NCBI GenBank assembly: GCA_026874595.1
Contig: CM049320.1
Location: 7,501,464-7,565,463 of the forward strand
Source of the DNA: Sipunculus nudus
Taxonomy: Eukaryota; Annelida; Sipuncula; Golfingiida; Sipunculidae
Length of the DNA stretch: 64,000 nucleotides
Direction of reading: 5' to 3'
A program made the translations under genes and the position numbers. Below, piece after piece: positions 1-12,164 of the stretch (positions within the stretch are counted from its first letter, which is position 1; each line of letters starts with the position of its first letter). The notes beneath the pieces were generated by a model. The model was given only the letters and a program-made list of their open reading frames with translations, had not been told where the DNA came from and did not search any database.

Positions 1-355
1 ATCTCCGGGTGCCCAAGTACCCCCATGAATAAATAGCAGGTATGTGGGGCATGGGGCCTCTGTTTAGTTCTGTTGCGGACTTCACTACATGCATATTCCA
101 TATATCTCTTAGAACCTCAGGGGGTCTTTAACACAAGCATTTTATGGTAGTGTATTTTTTTAAATTTAATTGGCGAACGATTATATGAAGGAGAAGATAC
201 CTAAAACATATATATATTAAAAGCAAAACTAGTTCTGACAGTGGTAATTATCAATTGTCAAATATTTTTTAGCTTAATACTAATTTCATGTCAGATAAAA
301 AAAAGAGATAAAGAAATATTAATGAAAATATTTAAGCCATACATATATGTAGATT

Positions 356-441
<86 letters not shown>

Positions 442-900
442 ATATTAAGCCTGTTGCAAAAATTCTTCAAACCTTCAAAGGTTTCAAATTTTTAAAATGT
501 ATCATTAAAATTTCCATTCACTCCATAGTAATATTTTTTATTGTTGGTTGCAACGAATGCAATATTTCAACAATATTATTTATTTTCAATTTTTCATCTA
601 AATGAAAAAAAGATATGTTGTATTTAAAAGCCCATTCCTGTCAGCCATATGCAGTGCTTCTCTACCCAATAAAGAATGGATAAATAAGGATAAAATATAT
701 TTTGATATATTAATATGAATAACATAGGCCCAATCATCAGATCAATGGCAAATGTTCTACATGGGTCCCGTCATTCAATGCCGATGCTCACGTAGATATG
801 TCCGCCATAATTACTCCCTGGCCGTTGCGGAATTACTGGGAAAATAGCTTATATAATTATATAATGCACAGGTCGGGCTCTTTAGCATCAACCTAAACAA
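1..900. other. Gene-free AT-rich DNA left of the tandem array
   Basis: No reading frame here resembles a protein. The only long frame is produced by the TA/GA microsatellite. I see no RNA gene and no element ends. Confidence 0.5.
362..440. repeat. Compound (TA)n(GA)n microsatellite
   Basis: An alternating TA run passes directly into an alternating GA run with one AAAG interruption near 431. It creates an artificial frame of alternating tyrosine/isoleucine and glutamate/arginine codons. Confidence 0.95.
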
Positions 901-912
901 TTTTATTAAGGC

Positions 913-951
<39 letters not shown>

Positions 952-952
<1 letters not shown>

Positions 953-2006
953 ATGAACGGCTACGTCACGTTGGTATGTGTGCCTAAGACATATGCCATA
1001 TCACGATGCACAATATGGACTTGAATTTCTCTGCAGTTTTCCTTACTTTAACTCAACCGAACGAGACACAGTAAACTGCTGTACTGGTTCCCGCGTCCAT
1101 TTATTTGCCTGTATGCGGGATAAGGGGGAGCAGGGCCCCAGTCTAGTTATCATTTTGCAAGGGAACGCGTAAATATCACGAGGGAACGCGCAAAGATCGC
1201 GAGGGAACGCGAAAAGATCGCGAGGGAACGCGCAATTATCGCGAGGGAACGCGATATTTACCCAGAAAAAAATATCACGTATGTCACTTTAGGGGCTCCA
1301 TACTTATGAGCGGTGCCCTCTATATAGACTTAAAAGACTTAAAAGAGGCTGAAAAATCAGCTTGTCCCTTTCTCAGGGACCGCAAAACCTTGTATTTGTC
1401 ATTCAATATGGGCGGTGGTGCCTGACTGACTGCACTGCAGTAAACGTGCCCGCCTGTGTCGTAAACACGTCCGATTAGAGCCGTCATAATATAATATATT
1501 TAAAATTTCGGAATATAGCGGGCATTTCTTTTTCCGTAAACTTTGTCCAGCCAGGCGTAATCGTGGGTCGGACGAAAACCAATGTATTACATCACTATTA
1601 AATAAAGGGTATGTCAAAGTAGCATACTTTTAATGGACCAGTTTCTCAAGAAATAGACTCCATCAGGGCCATGTACAATGAACTTGTTTGATCTATGGTT
1701 AATCTTCATGATGTATCAAGTATAAGTATCGTGTATCCAATAAGCTTTCTTTAATATAAACAGGTCTGATGTCATTTTGCCGTCGTTCACAATTTATGCG
1801 TAAAACTGGAACTGCTGCGTATTAGCATTTGTTTCAAACACAATCCATAATTATGTCGCATTTGCAAAATTAGTGAGATGCACAATATGGACTTGAATTT
1901 CTCTGCAGTTTTCCTTACTTTAACTCAACCGAACGAGACACAGTAAACTGCTGTACTGGTTCCCAGGTCCATTTATTTGCCTGTATGCGGGATAAGGGGA
2001 GTAGGG

Positions 2007-2053
<47 letters not shown>

Positions 2054-2302
2054 CACCGAAAAGTATTTCAATAATAGACCCTGCAAAAAATCTTCTCTGT
2101 GTGCTTGACTGTTGAGTATTCTGGTAAATCAGTTCATCATGATAAGATGCCTAAGACATATGCCATATCACGATGCACAATATGGACTTGAATTTCTCTG
2201 CAGTTTTCCTTAATTTAACTCAACCGAACGAGACACAGTAAACTGCTGTACTAGTTCCAGCGTCCATTTATTTCCCTGTATGCGGGATAAGGGGGAGCAG
2301 GG

Positions 2303-2384
<82 letters not shown>

Positions 2385-2483
2385 CGAAAAGTATTTCAAT
2401 AATAGACCCTGCAAAAAATCTTCTCTGTGTGCTTGACTGTTGAGTATTCTGGTAAATCAGTTCATCATGATAAGATGGCAATT
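952..2483. repeat. Array unit 1
   Basis: Full unit: long monomer (952-1875) and two short monomers ending in CA/TA runs at 2008-2054 and 2304-2382. It is preceded directly by another CA/TA run (913-951), so the left edge of the array lies inside a microsatellite. Confidence 0.88.
1159..1263. repeat. 5 x 21-bp CpG-rich subrepeat (unit 1)
   Basis: Five consecutive 21-bp copies with the core GAGGGAACGCG and a variable AT-rich spacer, joined by TCGCGA palindromes. It is strikingly CpG-rich against an AT-rich, CpG-poor background. Confidence 0.92.
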
Positions 2484-3530
2484 AATGAACGGCTACGTCA
2501 CGTTGGTATGTGTGCCTAAGACATATGCCATATCACGATGCACAATATGGACTTGAATTTCTCTGCAGTTTTCCTTACTTTAACTCAACCGAACGAGACA
2601 CAGTAAACTGCTGTACTGGTTCCCGCGTCCATTTATTTGCCTGTATGCGGGATAAGGGGGAGCAGGGCCCCAGTCTAGCTATCATTTTGCAAGGGAACGC
2701 GTAAATATCACGAGGGAACGCGCAAAGATCGCGAGGGAACGCGAAAAGATCGCGAGGGAACGCGCAATTATCGCGAGGGAACGCGATATTTACCCAGAAA
2801 AAAATATCACGTATGTCACTTTAGGGGCTCCATACTTATGAGCGGTGCCCTCTATATAGACTTAAAAGAGGCTGAAAAATCAGCTTGTCCCTTTCTCAGG
2901 GACCGCAAAACCTTGTATTTGTCATCCAATATGGGCGGTGGTGCCTGACTGACTGCACTGCAGTAAACGTGCCCGCCTGTGTCGTAAACACGTCCGATTA
3001 GAGCCGTCATAATATAATATATTTAACATTTCGGAATATAGCGGGCATTTCTTTTTCCGTAAACTTTGTCCAGCCAGGCGTAATGGTGGGTCGGACGAAA
3101 ACCAATGTATTACATCACTATTAAATAAAGGGTATGACAAGGTAGTATACTTTTAATGGACCAGTTTCTCAAGAAATAGACTTCATCAGGGCCATGTACA
3201 ATGAACTTGTTTGATCTATGGTTAATCTTCATGATGTATCAAGTATAAGTATCGTGTATCCAATAAGCTTTCTTTAATATAAACAGGTCTGATGTCATTT
3301 TGCCGTCGTTCACAATTTATGCGTAAAACTGGAACTGCTGCGTATTTGCATTTGTTTCAAACACAATCCATAATTATGTCGCATTTGCAAAATTAGTGAG
3401 ATGCACAATATGGACTTGAATTTCTCTGCAGTTTTCCTTACTTTAACTCAACCGAACGAGACACAGTAAACTGCTGTACTGGTTCCCGCGTCCATTTATT
3501 TGCCTGTATGCGGGATAAGGGGAGCAGGGT

Positions 3531-3587
<57 letters not shown>

Positions 3588-3833
3588 CGAAAAGTATTTC
3601 AATAATAGACCCTGCAAAAAATCTTCTCTGTGTGCTTGACTGTTGAGTATTCTGGTAAATCGGTTCATCATGATAAGATGCCTAAGACATATGCCATATC
3701 ACGATGCACAATATGGACTTGAATTTCTCTGCAGTTTTCCTTACTTTAACTCAACCGAACGAGACACAGTAAACTGCTGTACTGGTTCCCGCGTCCATTT
3801 ATTTGCCTGTATGCGGGATAAGGGGGAGCAGGG

Positions 3834-3880
<47 letters not shown>

Positions 3881-3985
3881 CACACCGGAAAGTATTTTAA
3901 TAATAGACCCTGCAAAAAAATCTTCTCTGTGTGCTTGACTGTTGAGTATTCTGGTAAATCAGTTCATCATGATAAGATGGCAATT
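2484..3985. repeat. Array unit 2
   Basis: Full unit with CA/TA runs at 3531-3586 and 3834-3884. It differs from unit 1 by scattered single bases and by loss of one 10-bp duplication (ACTTAAAAG) near 2868. Confidence 0.88.
2691..2795. repeat. 5 x 21-bp CpG-rich subrepeat (unit 2)
   Basis: Same five-copy block as in unit 1, at the same offset in the unit. Confidence 0.9.
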
Positions 3986-4192
3986 AATGAACGGCTACGT
4001 CACGTTGGTATGTGTGCCTAAGACATATGCCATATCACGATGCACAATATGGACTTGAATTTCTCTGCAGTTTTCCTTACTTTAACTCAACCGAACGAGA
4101 CACAGTAAACTGCTGTACTGGTTCCCGCGTCCATTTATTTGCCTGTATGCGGGATAAGGGGGAGCAGGGCCCCAGTCTAGTTATCATTTTGC

Positions 4193-4297
4193 AAGAGAAC
4201 GCGTAAATATCACGAGGGAACGCGCAAAGATCGCGAGGGAACGCGAAAAGATCGCGAGGGAACGCGCAATTATCGCGAGGGAACGCGATATTTACCC
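4193..4297. repeat. 5 x 21-bp CpG-rich subrepeat (unit 3)
   Basis: Same block. The first copy carries one change (AAGAGAACGCG instead of AAGGGAACGCG). Confidence 0.9.
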
Positions 4298-5033
4298 AGA
4301 AAAAAAATATCACGTATGTCACTTTAGGGGCTCCATACTTATGAGCGGTGCCCTCTATATAGACTTAAAAGAGGCTGAAAAATCAGCTTGTCCCTTTCTC
4401 AGGGACCGCAAAACCTTGTATTTGTCATTCAATATGGGCGGTGGTGCCTGACTGACTGCACTGCAGTAAACGTGCCCGCCTGTGTCGTAAACACGTCCGA
4501 TTAGAGCCGTCATAATATAATATATTTAAAATTTCGGAATATAGCGGGCATTTCTTTTTCCGTAAACTTTGTCCAGCCAGGCGTAATCGTGGGTCGGACG
4601 AAAACCAATGTATTACATCACTATTAAATAAAGGGTATGTCAAAGTAGCATACTTTTAATGGACCAGTTTCTCAAGAAATAGACTTCATCAGGGCCATGT
4701 ACAATGAACTTGTTTGATCTATGGTTAATCTTCATGATGTATCAAGTATAAGTATCGTGTATCCAATAAGCTTTCTTTAATATAAACAGGTCTGATGTCA
4801 TTTTGCCGTCGTTCACAATTTATGCGTAAAACTGGAACTGCTGCGTATTTGCATTTGTTTCAAACACAATCCATAATTATGTCGCATTTGCAAAATTAGA
4901 GAGATGCACAATATTGACTTGAATTTCTCTGCAGTTTTCCTTACTTTAACTCAACCGAACGAGACACAGTAAACTGCTGTACTGGTTCCCGCGTCCATTT
5001 ATTTGCCAGTATGCGGGATAAGGGGGAGTAGGG

Positions 5034-5145
<112 letters not shown>

Positions 5146-5391
5146 CGAAAAGTATTTCAATAATAGACCCTGCAAAAAATCTTCTCTGTGTGCTTGACTG
5201 TTGAGTATTCTGGTAAATCAGTTCATCATGATAAGATGCCTAAGACATATGCCATATCACGATGCACAATATGGACTTGAATTTCTCTGCAGTTTTCCTT
5301 ACTTTAACTCAACCGAACGAGACACAGTAAACTGCTGTACTGGTTCCCGCGTCCATTTATTTGCATGTATGCAGGATAAGGGGGAGCAGGG

Positions 5392-5450
<59 letters not shown>

Positions 5451-5552
5451 CACCGAAAAGTATTTTAATAATAGACCCTGCAAAAAATCTTCTCTGTGTG
5501 CTTGACTGTTGAGTATTCTGGTAAATCAGTTCATCATGATAAGATGGCAATT

Positions 5553-6475
5553 AATGAACGGCTACGTCACGTTGGTATGTGTGCCTAAGACATATGCCAT
5601 ATCACGATGCACAATATGGACTTGAATTTCTCTGCAGTTTTCCTTAATTTAACTCAACCGAACGAGACACAGTAAACTGCTGTACTGGTTCCCGCGTCCA
5701 TTTATTTGCCTGTATGCGGGATAAGGGGGAGCAGGGCCCCAGTCTAGTTATCATTTTGCAAGGGAACGCGTAAATATCACGAGGGAACGCGCAAAGATCG
5801 CGAGGGAACGCGAAAAGATCGCGAGGGAACGCGCAATTATCGCGAGGGAACGCGATATTTACCCAGAAAAAAAATATCACGTATGTCACTTTAGGGGCTC
5901 CATACTTATGAGCGGTGCCCTCTATATAGACTTAAAAGAGGCTGAAAAATCAGCTTGTCCCTTTCTCAGGGACCGCAAAACCTTGTATTTGTCATTCAAT
6001 ATGGGCGGTGGTGCCTGACTGACTGCACTGCAGTAAACGTGCCCGCCTGTGTCGTAAACACGTCCGATTAGAGCCGTCATAATATAATATATTTAAAATT
6101 TCGGAATATAGCGGGCATTTCTTTTTCCGTAAACTTTGTCCAGCCAGGCGTAATCGTGGGTCGTACGAAAACCAATGTATTACATCACTATTAAATAAAG
6201 GGTATGTCAAAGTAGCATACTTTTAATGGACCAGTTTCTCAAGAAATAGACTTCATCAGGGCCATGTACAATGAACTTGTTTGATCTATGGTTAATCTTC
6301 ATGATGTATCAAGTATAAGTATCGTGTATCCAATAAGCTTTCTTTAATATAAACAGGTCTGATGTCATTTTGCCGTCGTTCACAATTTATGCGTAAAACT
6401 GGAACTGCTGCGTATTTACATTTGTTTCAAACACAATCCATAATTATGTCGCATTTGCAAAATTAGTGAGACTGT
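5553..6475. repeat. Array unit 4 (long monomer only)
   Basis: The long monomer is present. The sequence then leaves the repeat after AAAATTAGTGAG and continues into DNA homologous to 35040-35640, the downstream flank of the intact fucosyltransferase at 35654. Confidence 0.88.
5760..5864. repeat. 5 x 21-bp CpG-rich subrepeat (unit 4)
   Basis: Same block as in units 1-3, again five copies. Confidence 0.9.
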
Positions 6476-6768
6476 TTTTAGTAAGATAGTTTTGTTTAAA
6501 CATATTTATCTCGTTTGAATGGATAACTAATTAAGGTTTAATGCTATAAACGTATATAGTAAAAACATCATGCAATAGATTGATTTTGTATCAGAGCACA
6601 AGAAAATGATCTGGTAAACGAGGACATGGTAATAACAAGAAATACATTTTCCAAACAAATACACAGCATGATTATATAATATGATCGCTACATAAACAAT
6701 AATCTGAGTTGGGCTATAATATCATTAAATCATGAATTTGCACGCCTATTTGTAACCCTTACTTTTGT

Positions 6769-6772
<4 letters not shown>

Positions 6773-6815
<43 letters not shown>
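6773..6815. repeat. (TA)n microsatellite
   Basis: Pure TA run in the same cassette position as the run at 35370-35410. It generates spurious tyrosine/isoleucine frames on the minus strand. Confidence 0.95.
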
Positions 6816-6820
<5 letters not shown>

Positions 6821-7049
6821 AAAGAGAGAAGTAAATAGATTTGAGGCTATAAATGGTGCATACAAGGAAGGTATGTTGGGATGTTTTATATATATAAAAA
6901 TATAAATATAAATATAAATAAACAGAGATAAAAAGAACCATAGATAGATTAGACAGATTTGAGGCAATAAGGTGCATTTTTGGTAAGAAGGTATTTTGGG
7001 ATGCTTCAGATCTTAACATCTTAATATAACAATAGTGAAATCATTCTGT

Positions 7050-7736
7050 TCAAAGAAAAGTGAGGTTTGCGTGCCCTTTAAATTACGTTTTTGCCGGAGT
7101 ACAATTTTTTTTTATTCCAAAAGTGGTCAATGTTTTCGTAAACTTTATGGAAGTGTTCTTGAGTGTGCAGAAATTTGCATAAATCACAAAAAAATATTTC
7201 GGCTAGAGTCCACTTCATAATATTGTTTCCATTCAAAATATTTGTTGTATAAGACAGGATTTGAATCTAAAAGTTTTAGATATGCGGCTAAATCAGAAGG
7301 AGATTTAAAATCTTTAACATCTATAAATGAACGATAGGGGAGATTTTTCATAAACTCCAAGGACCACGGGCACTATGTTCAGATTTAGAATTTCCCTCAA
7401 CTGTTCAGTGGCATATACCTTTCTCAAACGAAAGGTGAAAGTTGTATTTTGCATTCAGCAGAGAACAGCATCGGGTTTCATTTTTACAGCATACTTGCCA
7501 CATTTTCCGTATATATCCACCTGTACATGTTTGGTCAGCTCCGCGGAGTATTCCTCAAGATGGCTACTTGTAACACTGTTATCGTACGAGGCGACAAGAT
7601 GTGTCTTCCCCCTTGAATAATCAATCAAGCTTTGTTCAGTAACATCCCTATTTATTTTTCTCAATGATCCGTAATCGAAATACACATCAGAGTCATGTCT
7701 GCGTCACGTTAAAAACCCCGTTGTATTGCGTCAATA
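7050..7736 (-). pseudogene. Truncated alpha-1,3-fucosyltransferase pseudogene (paralogue of the 35654 gene)
   Basis: The minus strand matches the C-terminal half of the intact gene at 35654-36826 nearly continuously. Recognisable parts are YGSLRKINR, SLIDYSRGKT and the VDIYGKCGKY region (7455-7685). The N-terminal half, with the transmembrane anchor and the ESP motif, is missing. The match stops at about 7736, and the next bases (CAGACACGGC) resemble position 38889, so a deletion joined mid-gene to downstream intergenic DNA. Further lesions are loss of the codons for the GGYDYKK segment (near 7345), length changes in A/T homopolymers and frameshifts. It cannot make an active GT10 enzyme. Confidence 0.9.
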
Positions 7737-8573
7737 TCAGACACGGCAGGACACCATGTTAGCGGAACTGCAAAAATACGAGGTTGTAAAATGAGTGATT
7801 TTGCAGCACTGAAGTTGCCGACCAAGAGCTACAAGTATACACAGATAAGGACAAGACTTGCAATATATATGGACCAGGACAAGTATTGCTGATTGGCTTT
7901 AATATGTAGGAAATAATGAATATTTTATGAATATATAATTAAACCTGAGCAAGATATTGCCTGTATTCTAAATATAAGGAGCGTCAGGATTTGTCTGACA
8001 TCTTAAAAAAATGTTAACAGGAAAGTGATTGAGAAATATTGTATATTTGTTATGCTATAAACAATTATTTTCAAAAATACCATTCCATACATACATTTTC
8101 TTGTGTTTCGTTAACTAAAATATTCTGCTAAGTGATATATTAATGCTATCGGCCTGCTTGAGCCTACCTGGATCCAAAGGTATCGCCGAATACAGCTAGT
8201 GAGTTGTAAGCTGCTACTGTCGCCTGTGTTCCTGTCCAAGCTAATGAATTTCGTATCTAACATTAAAAGCTAAGGACAGATGTTAATGACTGCGCTTGAA
8301 TACCACATGCAGTTTGGAGTCAGATTTAAGAATGTATAAAAAAAAACTCAAACTGAAATTTCTACTAAAATGACCAACCATTTACGTTCAATGATGTGTT
8401 TCCATTAAAACTTTTAATTTTTAAAGTATATGTAAAGTACATTTCGCAGCAAGCCATGTCAGGATGCTGTTCAGCATTGTATAATAATGCAGCTAAACAT
8501 GGTTACATTCCAGCTTAAACCCGATACAACCTATACCCACCTAAAAGAAAGTCAACCTGAAAGAGTTTTCTTA
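7737..8573. repeat. Intergenic repeat shared with 16120-16620 and 22380-23060
   Basis: No gene. Matching blocks include GATTTTGCAGCA, TATGGACCAGGACAAG, the stretch around CTGCTAAGTGATA and the AGCCTACCTGGA block. These recur in the same order in the other cassette copies, complete at 22380-23060 and partial in copy II. Confidence 0.7.
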
Positions 8574-9879
8574 TCAAAGATAATCGAGCTTTGCGTGTCC
8601 TTCATAATACACTTCTGCTGGGGTACAATCCTTTTCATTCCAAAATTGGTCTATGTTTTCATAGACTTTGTGAAAGTTTTCATGGGTGTGTAGAAATTCA
8701 CATAAGTCACAAATACCTGTTCCCTTTATTTGCACATCATAATATTGTTTCCATTCAAAATATTGATTGTATAATGTAGTATTGGAATCAAGAAGTTTTA
8801 GGTATGCGGCTAGCTCAGACGGGGATTTAAAATCTGTAATATCGATGAATGAATGATTTGGAAGATATTTCTTGTAATCATAACCGCCCAGGACGACGGG
8901 CACCACATTCAGCCTAAGAATTCTCCAAAGTTTCTCTGATGCGTAATCTTTACAAATACCGTTCTCAAATGAAAGGTAAAATTTATATCTGGCGTTCAGC
9001 ATGGAATGGCAGAGGATTCTATCATCACAGGACAGCGTGCCACATCTTCCGTATATATCCACGTCTATATGCTTCGCAAGTTCCTCGACGTATTTCCCTC
9101 GGTGACTCTTTGTGACACAATGGCTTACAAACCATGCGACAAGTTTAGTCTTGCCTTTTGAATAATCAACCAATTTCCTTTCAGGAACATTCCTTTTTAG
9201 CTTTCTCAATGATCCCTAAGGAATATAAATATCAGAATCATGACTGTATGTCTGTGTTAGGTTAAAGATCCCATTGTACTGCGTTAACGGACCGGGGGTT
9301 CTCAAGGGGGACCCCTTGATATAAAACAAATAACTGGTTCGGATGACGGAATTTTGGGATCTCCTCAACAGATTTTATATTGAACATGTTAACTATCACT
9401 GCATTGCTGCGGTTTATTTGTGAACGATCATTTGTTGTTTCACAGTCCCTGAACTTACAATTATTATGGCGGAAGGCTTCTTGTCCAAACCCGAAACCAA
9501 ATGATTTGTCCTTGTAGTTAGCTGTCCAGAACAATATTTTCTTTATTCCTTTCTTACCTTTGAGCCCAGTCGTATTGTTATTTAAAAGTTTATGCTCTGA
9601 GATAGTTGATCCCTTGTCTGGCAAGTTAGGCCATGTCATTGTTGCCCAAGACAGTTGTTTAGGCAGAAAACCGGTCGAATTGAAATACAAATACACTGCA
9701 AAATACAGTATGCCAACACATATTAGCAGCATGTACCTTATAATGGCCATCTTCCTGTATTTAAGTTGGCCATGTCCTGTTTTAGAATATCGTGTTTCAA
9801 ACGTCCTGACCTGTTGTAAAGGAACAGACAGTTTTGTTGTGTGACACTTTGTAACGTTATTTTCCCATTGCTGAGATAT
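8574..9879 (-). pseudogene. Alpha-1,3-fucosyltransferase pseudogene, full length (paralogue of the 39338 gene)
   Basis: Two open stretches, 9262-9750 and 8574-9209, together cover almost the whole GT10 protein. They include the membrane anchor (MLLICVGILY), the FGFGFGQEAF region and the C-terminal FENGICKDYASEKLW, VVLGGYDYKKYLPN and ITDFKSP motifs. Aligned to the intact gene at 39338-40675, it has lost the first ATG (ATA, 9877-9879). It has a 2-base deletion near 9318, just at the segment that normally reads RESPVKTP, and a TAT-to-TAG stop in the VPYGSL segment (9216-9218). The coding half after the stop is well preserved, so inactivation looks fairly recent. Confidence 0.92.
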
Positions 9880-10154
9880 GAATATTTGCTGAAGCGTAGC
9901 ATGCTTGGTAACCCATGTATATGAAAATGGTTGTGTTGTCTTAGTTTGCGATCAGGCAGATGCTGATCATTCAAGCTGATCATGGCGCAAACTATAGATT
10001 AGTTCATGACAGTGGAACAAAAACAATTGTTAACATTGTATCTTTTGTTACTGACTTTCCTTTGTTAGGTTGTGATAACTTCAGTGATAGTTTTGATCAA
10101 CGGTATGCAGCTGCATATAAATATTACAGGTATCTGTTTTATTTTTCGCAGGAG

Positions 10155-10796
10155 TTTTACATGTGTCTGTTGACATCCTGATTCTTGTAAAGCAGGCCTA
10201 ATTCGTTGCTTTGCGAACCTCGCTTGTTTGGGCGCTTGCTTGCGTGTGGGGTCTGAAGCGTAGGACACAGCATAGAGACACAGCGTTCTTTCTTTTTTGT
10301 TCTGGATGATTCCGGTCTGTTCATGTGCGTGTGTATTGTTCTTTGTAGTTTTCCATTTCTAGAATTTTCGGGTCAGAAGCTATAAATAGGGATTGAGCTC
10401 AGAAAGGAAAGGAAAATACCAGCGAGTACTAAGAGTGTTACCTCGTTAGTTGTGGGACCTTGTCCGATAATTGCATTGGTTTCAGATATTCAAAGGATTT
10501 ATTACAGATTTAATACGGACTGTCTCCTGTTGCCTTTGGATTATTACTATTTACGTGGATTATTGGTGTTAAAGGACTCTTGTTGAGCTGTGACAGTGGT
10601 TGTATCCAAAAATCAAAGCCCAGGATCCGGATATTCTGGTACTGTACATTATATTGTTTTATTGTGTAATTGTATTGACATGTTAGTGTATTGTAATGTT
10701 AGGATTGTTCCAAGAATATATTATCATTATTTGTTAACAAAAAAACACAGACTTCTTTATTAATCCCCTAGACATTTCACGCTGTCAAGTGTTACA
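10155..10796 (+). repeat. 5' LTR
   Basis: 642 bp ending in AGTGTTACA. It aligns along its length with 14458-15052, with many substitutions and a few indels, indicating an old insertion. It contains a TATAAATA-like box near 10381. Confidence 0.85.
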
Positions 10797-10888
10797 GGAT
10801 CTGAGTTTTTATACTCGTACCAACCCCGACCTGCACACATTGTTTACAAGATTTATCTCAGTTTTTTTCATTGTTTTAACATCTTAAC

Positions 10889-11720
10889 ATGGCAGATTTT
10901 AAACCTGAGGCATTTGTTGAAGATCCCGACCCTGATCAACGTAAACAGTTGACAACAAATTAGTTGTTGCGTTTGTGACAACACTAAGTACTTAGTGTGA
11001 TAAAAGTTCTGACAAGGCCTGGTATCATTGCTAAAATCATGCAAGATCTAGTTAGCAAAGGTCTAATTGAAGAGAGTGAAGTAGAAATATAAAAAAACAG
11101 CCTTGCTGTGCAGTTGGAATTAAAAAAAAAGTTAGATATGCAACATGAGTTGGCATTAAAACAGAAAGGGAAGAACTTGAGAGAGAAAAAGAAAAAGAAA
11201 TTGAGTTAAAATAACTGGAATTAAAAAGAGTTTAATTAGAACATGGCCTACATGCTGTCCCAACTCACAGTTTTGATGTTACTGAACACATTAGATTTGT
11301 CCCAGCTTTTCAAGAAAAAGGGGTTGATAAATATTTCTTACACTTGGAGAAGGTAGCTGAAAATTTAAAATGGCCTAAGGAAATTGCACTCTGCTATTAC
11401 AAAGTGTATTGACTGGCAAGGAGAAATTTATACATAGCTTTCAGTAGAAGCCGCTGCTAACTCTGGTCAGGTTAAACGGTTAATCCCAAAAGGTTAAGAG
11501 TTAGTTCCGGAGGCTTACCGCCAGAAATTCAGAAATTTGGAAAAGCGCAAAGATCAGTCCTATGTAGAATTTGCTATGACTAAATAGCAGTTGTTTGATC
11601 GCTGAAAGATTATGTAATGAAAGATTATGCAGTTTGCGCCAGTTGATTTTGCTGAAAGAATTTAAGCGCTGCATTAACGCAGATGTTAAAACTTTTCTTG
11701 ATCAAAAAAGTCCTGAAACA
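10889..11720 (+). pseudogene. gag remnant of the Ty3-type element
   Basis: Starts at an ATG (MADFKPEAFVEDPDPDQ). The diagnostic piece is the gag core read in segments: HIRFVPAFQEKGVDKYF, HLEKVAENLKWPKE, YRQKFRNLEKRKDQSYVEF and LRQLILLKEFKRCIN. Stops occur soon after the start (near 10961) and at several later points, with frame changes between segments. Family knowledge: this gag type accompanies integrase-first Ty3-type elements in fish and invertebrates. Confidence 0.8.
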
Positions 11721-11738
11721 CTTGACTTTGCTGCTCAA

Positions 11739-11795
11739 AGAACAATACACACGCACATGAACAGACCGGAATCATCTAGAAAAAAAAGAACGCTG
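11739..11795 (-). repeat. Inverted LTR fragment inside the retrotransposon
   Basis: The segment starting CAAAGAACAATACACACGCA is the reverse complement of 10285-10346 in the 5' LTR, with a few mismatches. It sits between gag and protease. Confidence 0.85.
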
Positions 11796-11811
11796 TATCT
11801 CTTCCCCTATT

Positions 11812-12125
11812 AGAATTTTGAGGGACACAGGTTCAGGCCAAATTCTCATGTAAGCAAACGCTTTGTTTTTTTCTAATAGGTGCTTTTACTGGTGCACATG
11901 CACTTGTTTATGGTATGTTGTAAGACAGGTACACTTCAGTTCCGCTTCACAGTGTACATTTAAATTCAGATTTTATTTCCGGGAATGTTATGTGGGCATA
12001 AGAGCTACTTTACCCTTTAAGGGAAAGTTAGTAAAGTTAGTACACACTTCTATTGGTCGCACCGCAGGACAGATATTGTACAATACTGTAAATCATGCCA
12101 TACAAGGCCAATCAGAATCCTTCTA
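11812..12125 (+). pseudogene. Aspartic protease remnant of the Ty3-type element
   Basis: ILRDTGSGQ (11812-11838) carries the D-T-G active-site signature of retropepsins. It is followed by a stop and then a frame resuming at 11863. An inverted 57-bp fragment of the LTR lies just upstream (11739-11795), so the gag-protease junction has been rearranged. Confidence 0.65.
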
Positions 12126-12164
12126 AAGCCCTACTTAGGCCTATTTCTGCTTTAGAGAACCATT

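Noticed and set aside
241-495. 84-codon frame with alternating Y/I and E/R residues
   Set aside because: Translation of a TA/GA microsatellite.
978-1172. 64-codon plus-strand frame repeated in each array unit (MCLRHMPYHDAQYG...)
   Set aside because: Follows from near-identical array units; in the short monomers it runs into CA/TA microsatellite, and there is no recognisable domain.
8487-8779. Plus-strand frames over the fucosyltransferase genes (also 17328-17696, 39355-39543, 40146-40670)
   Set aside because: Antisense shadows of the minus-strand GT10 sequences.
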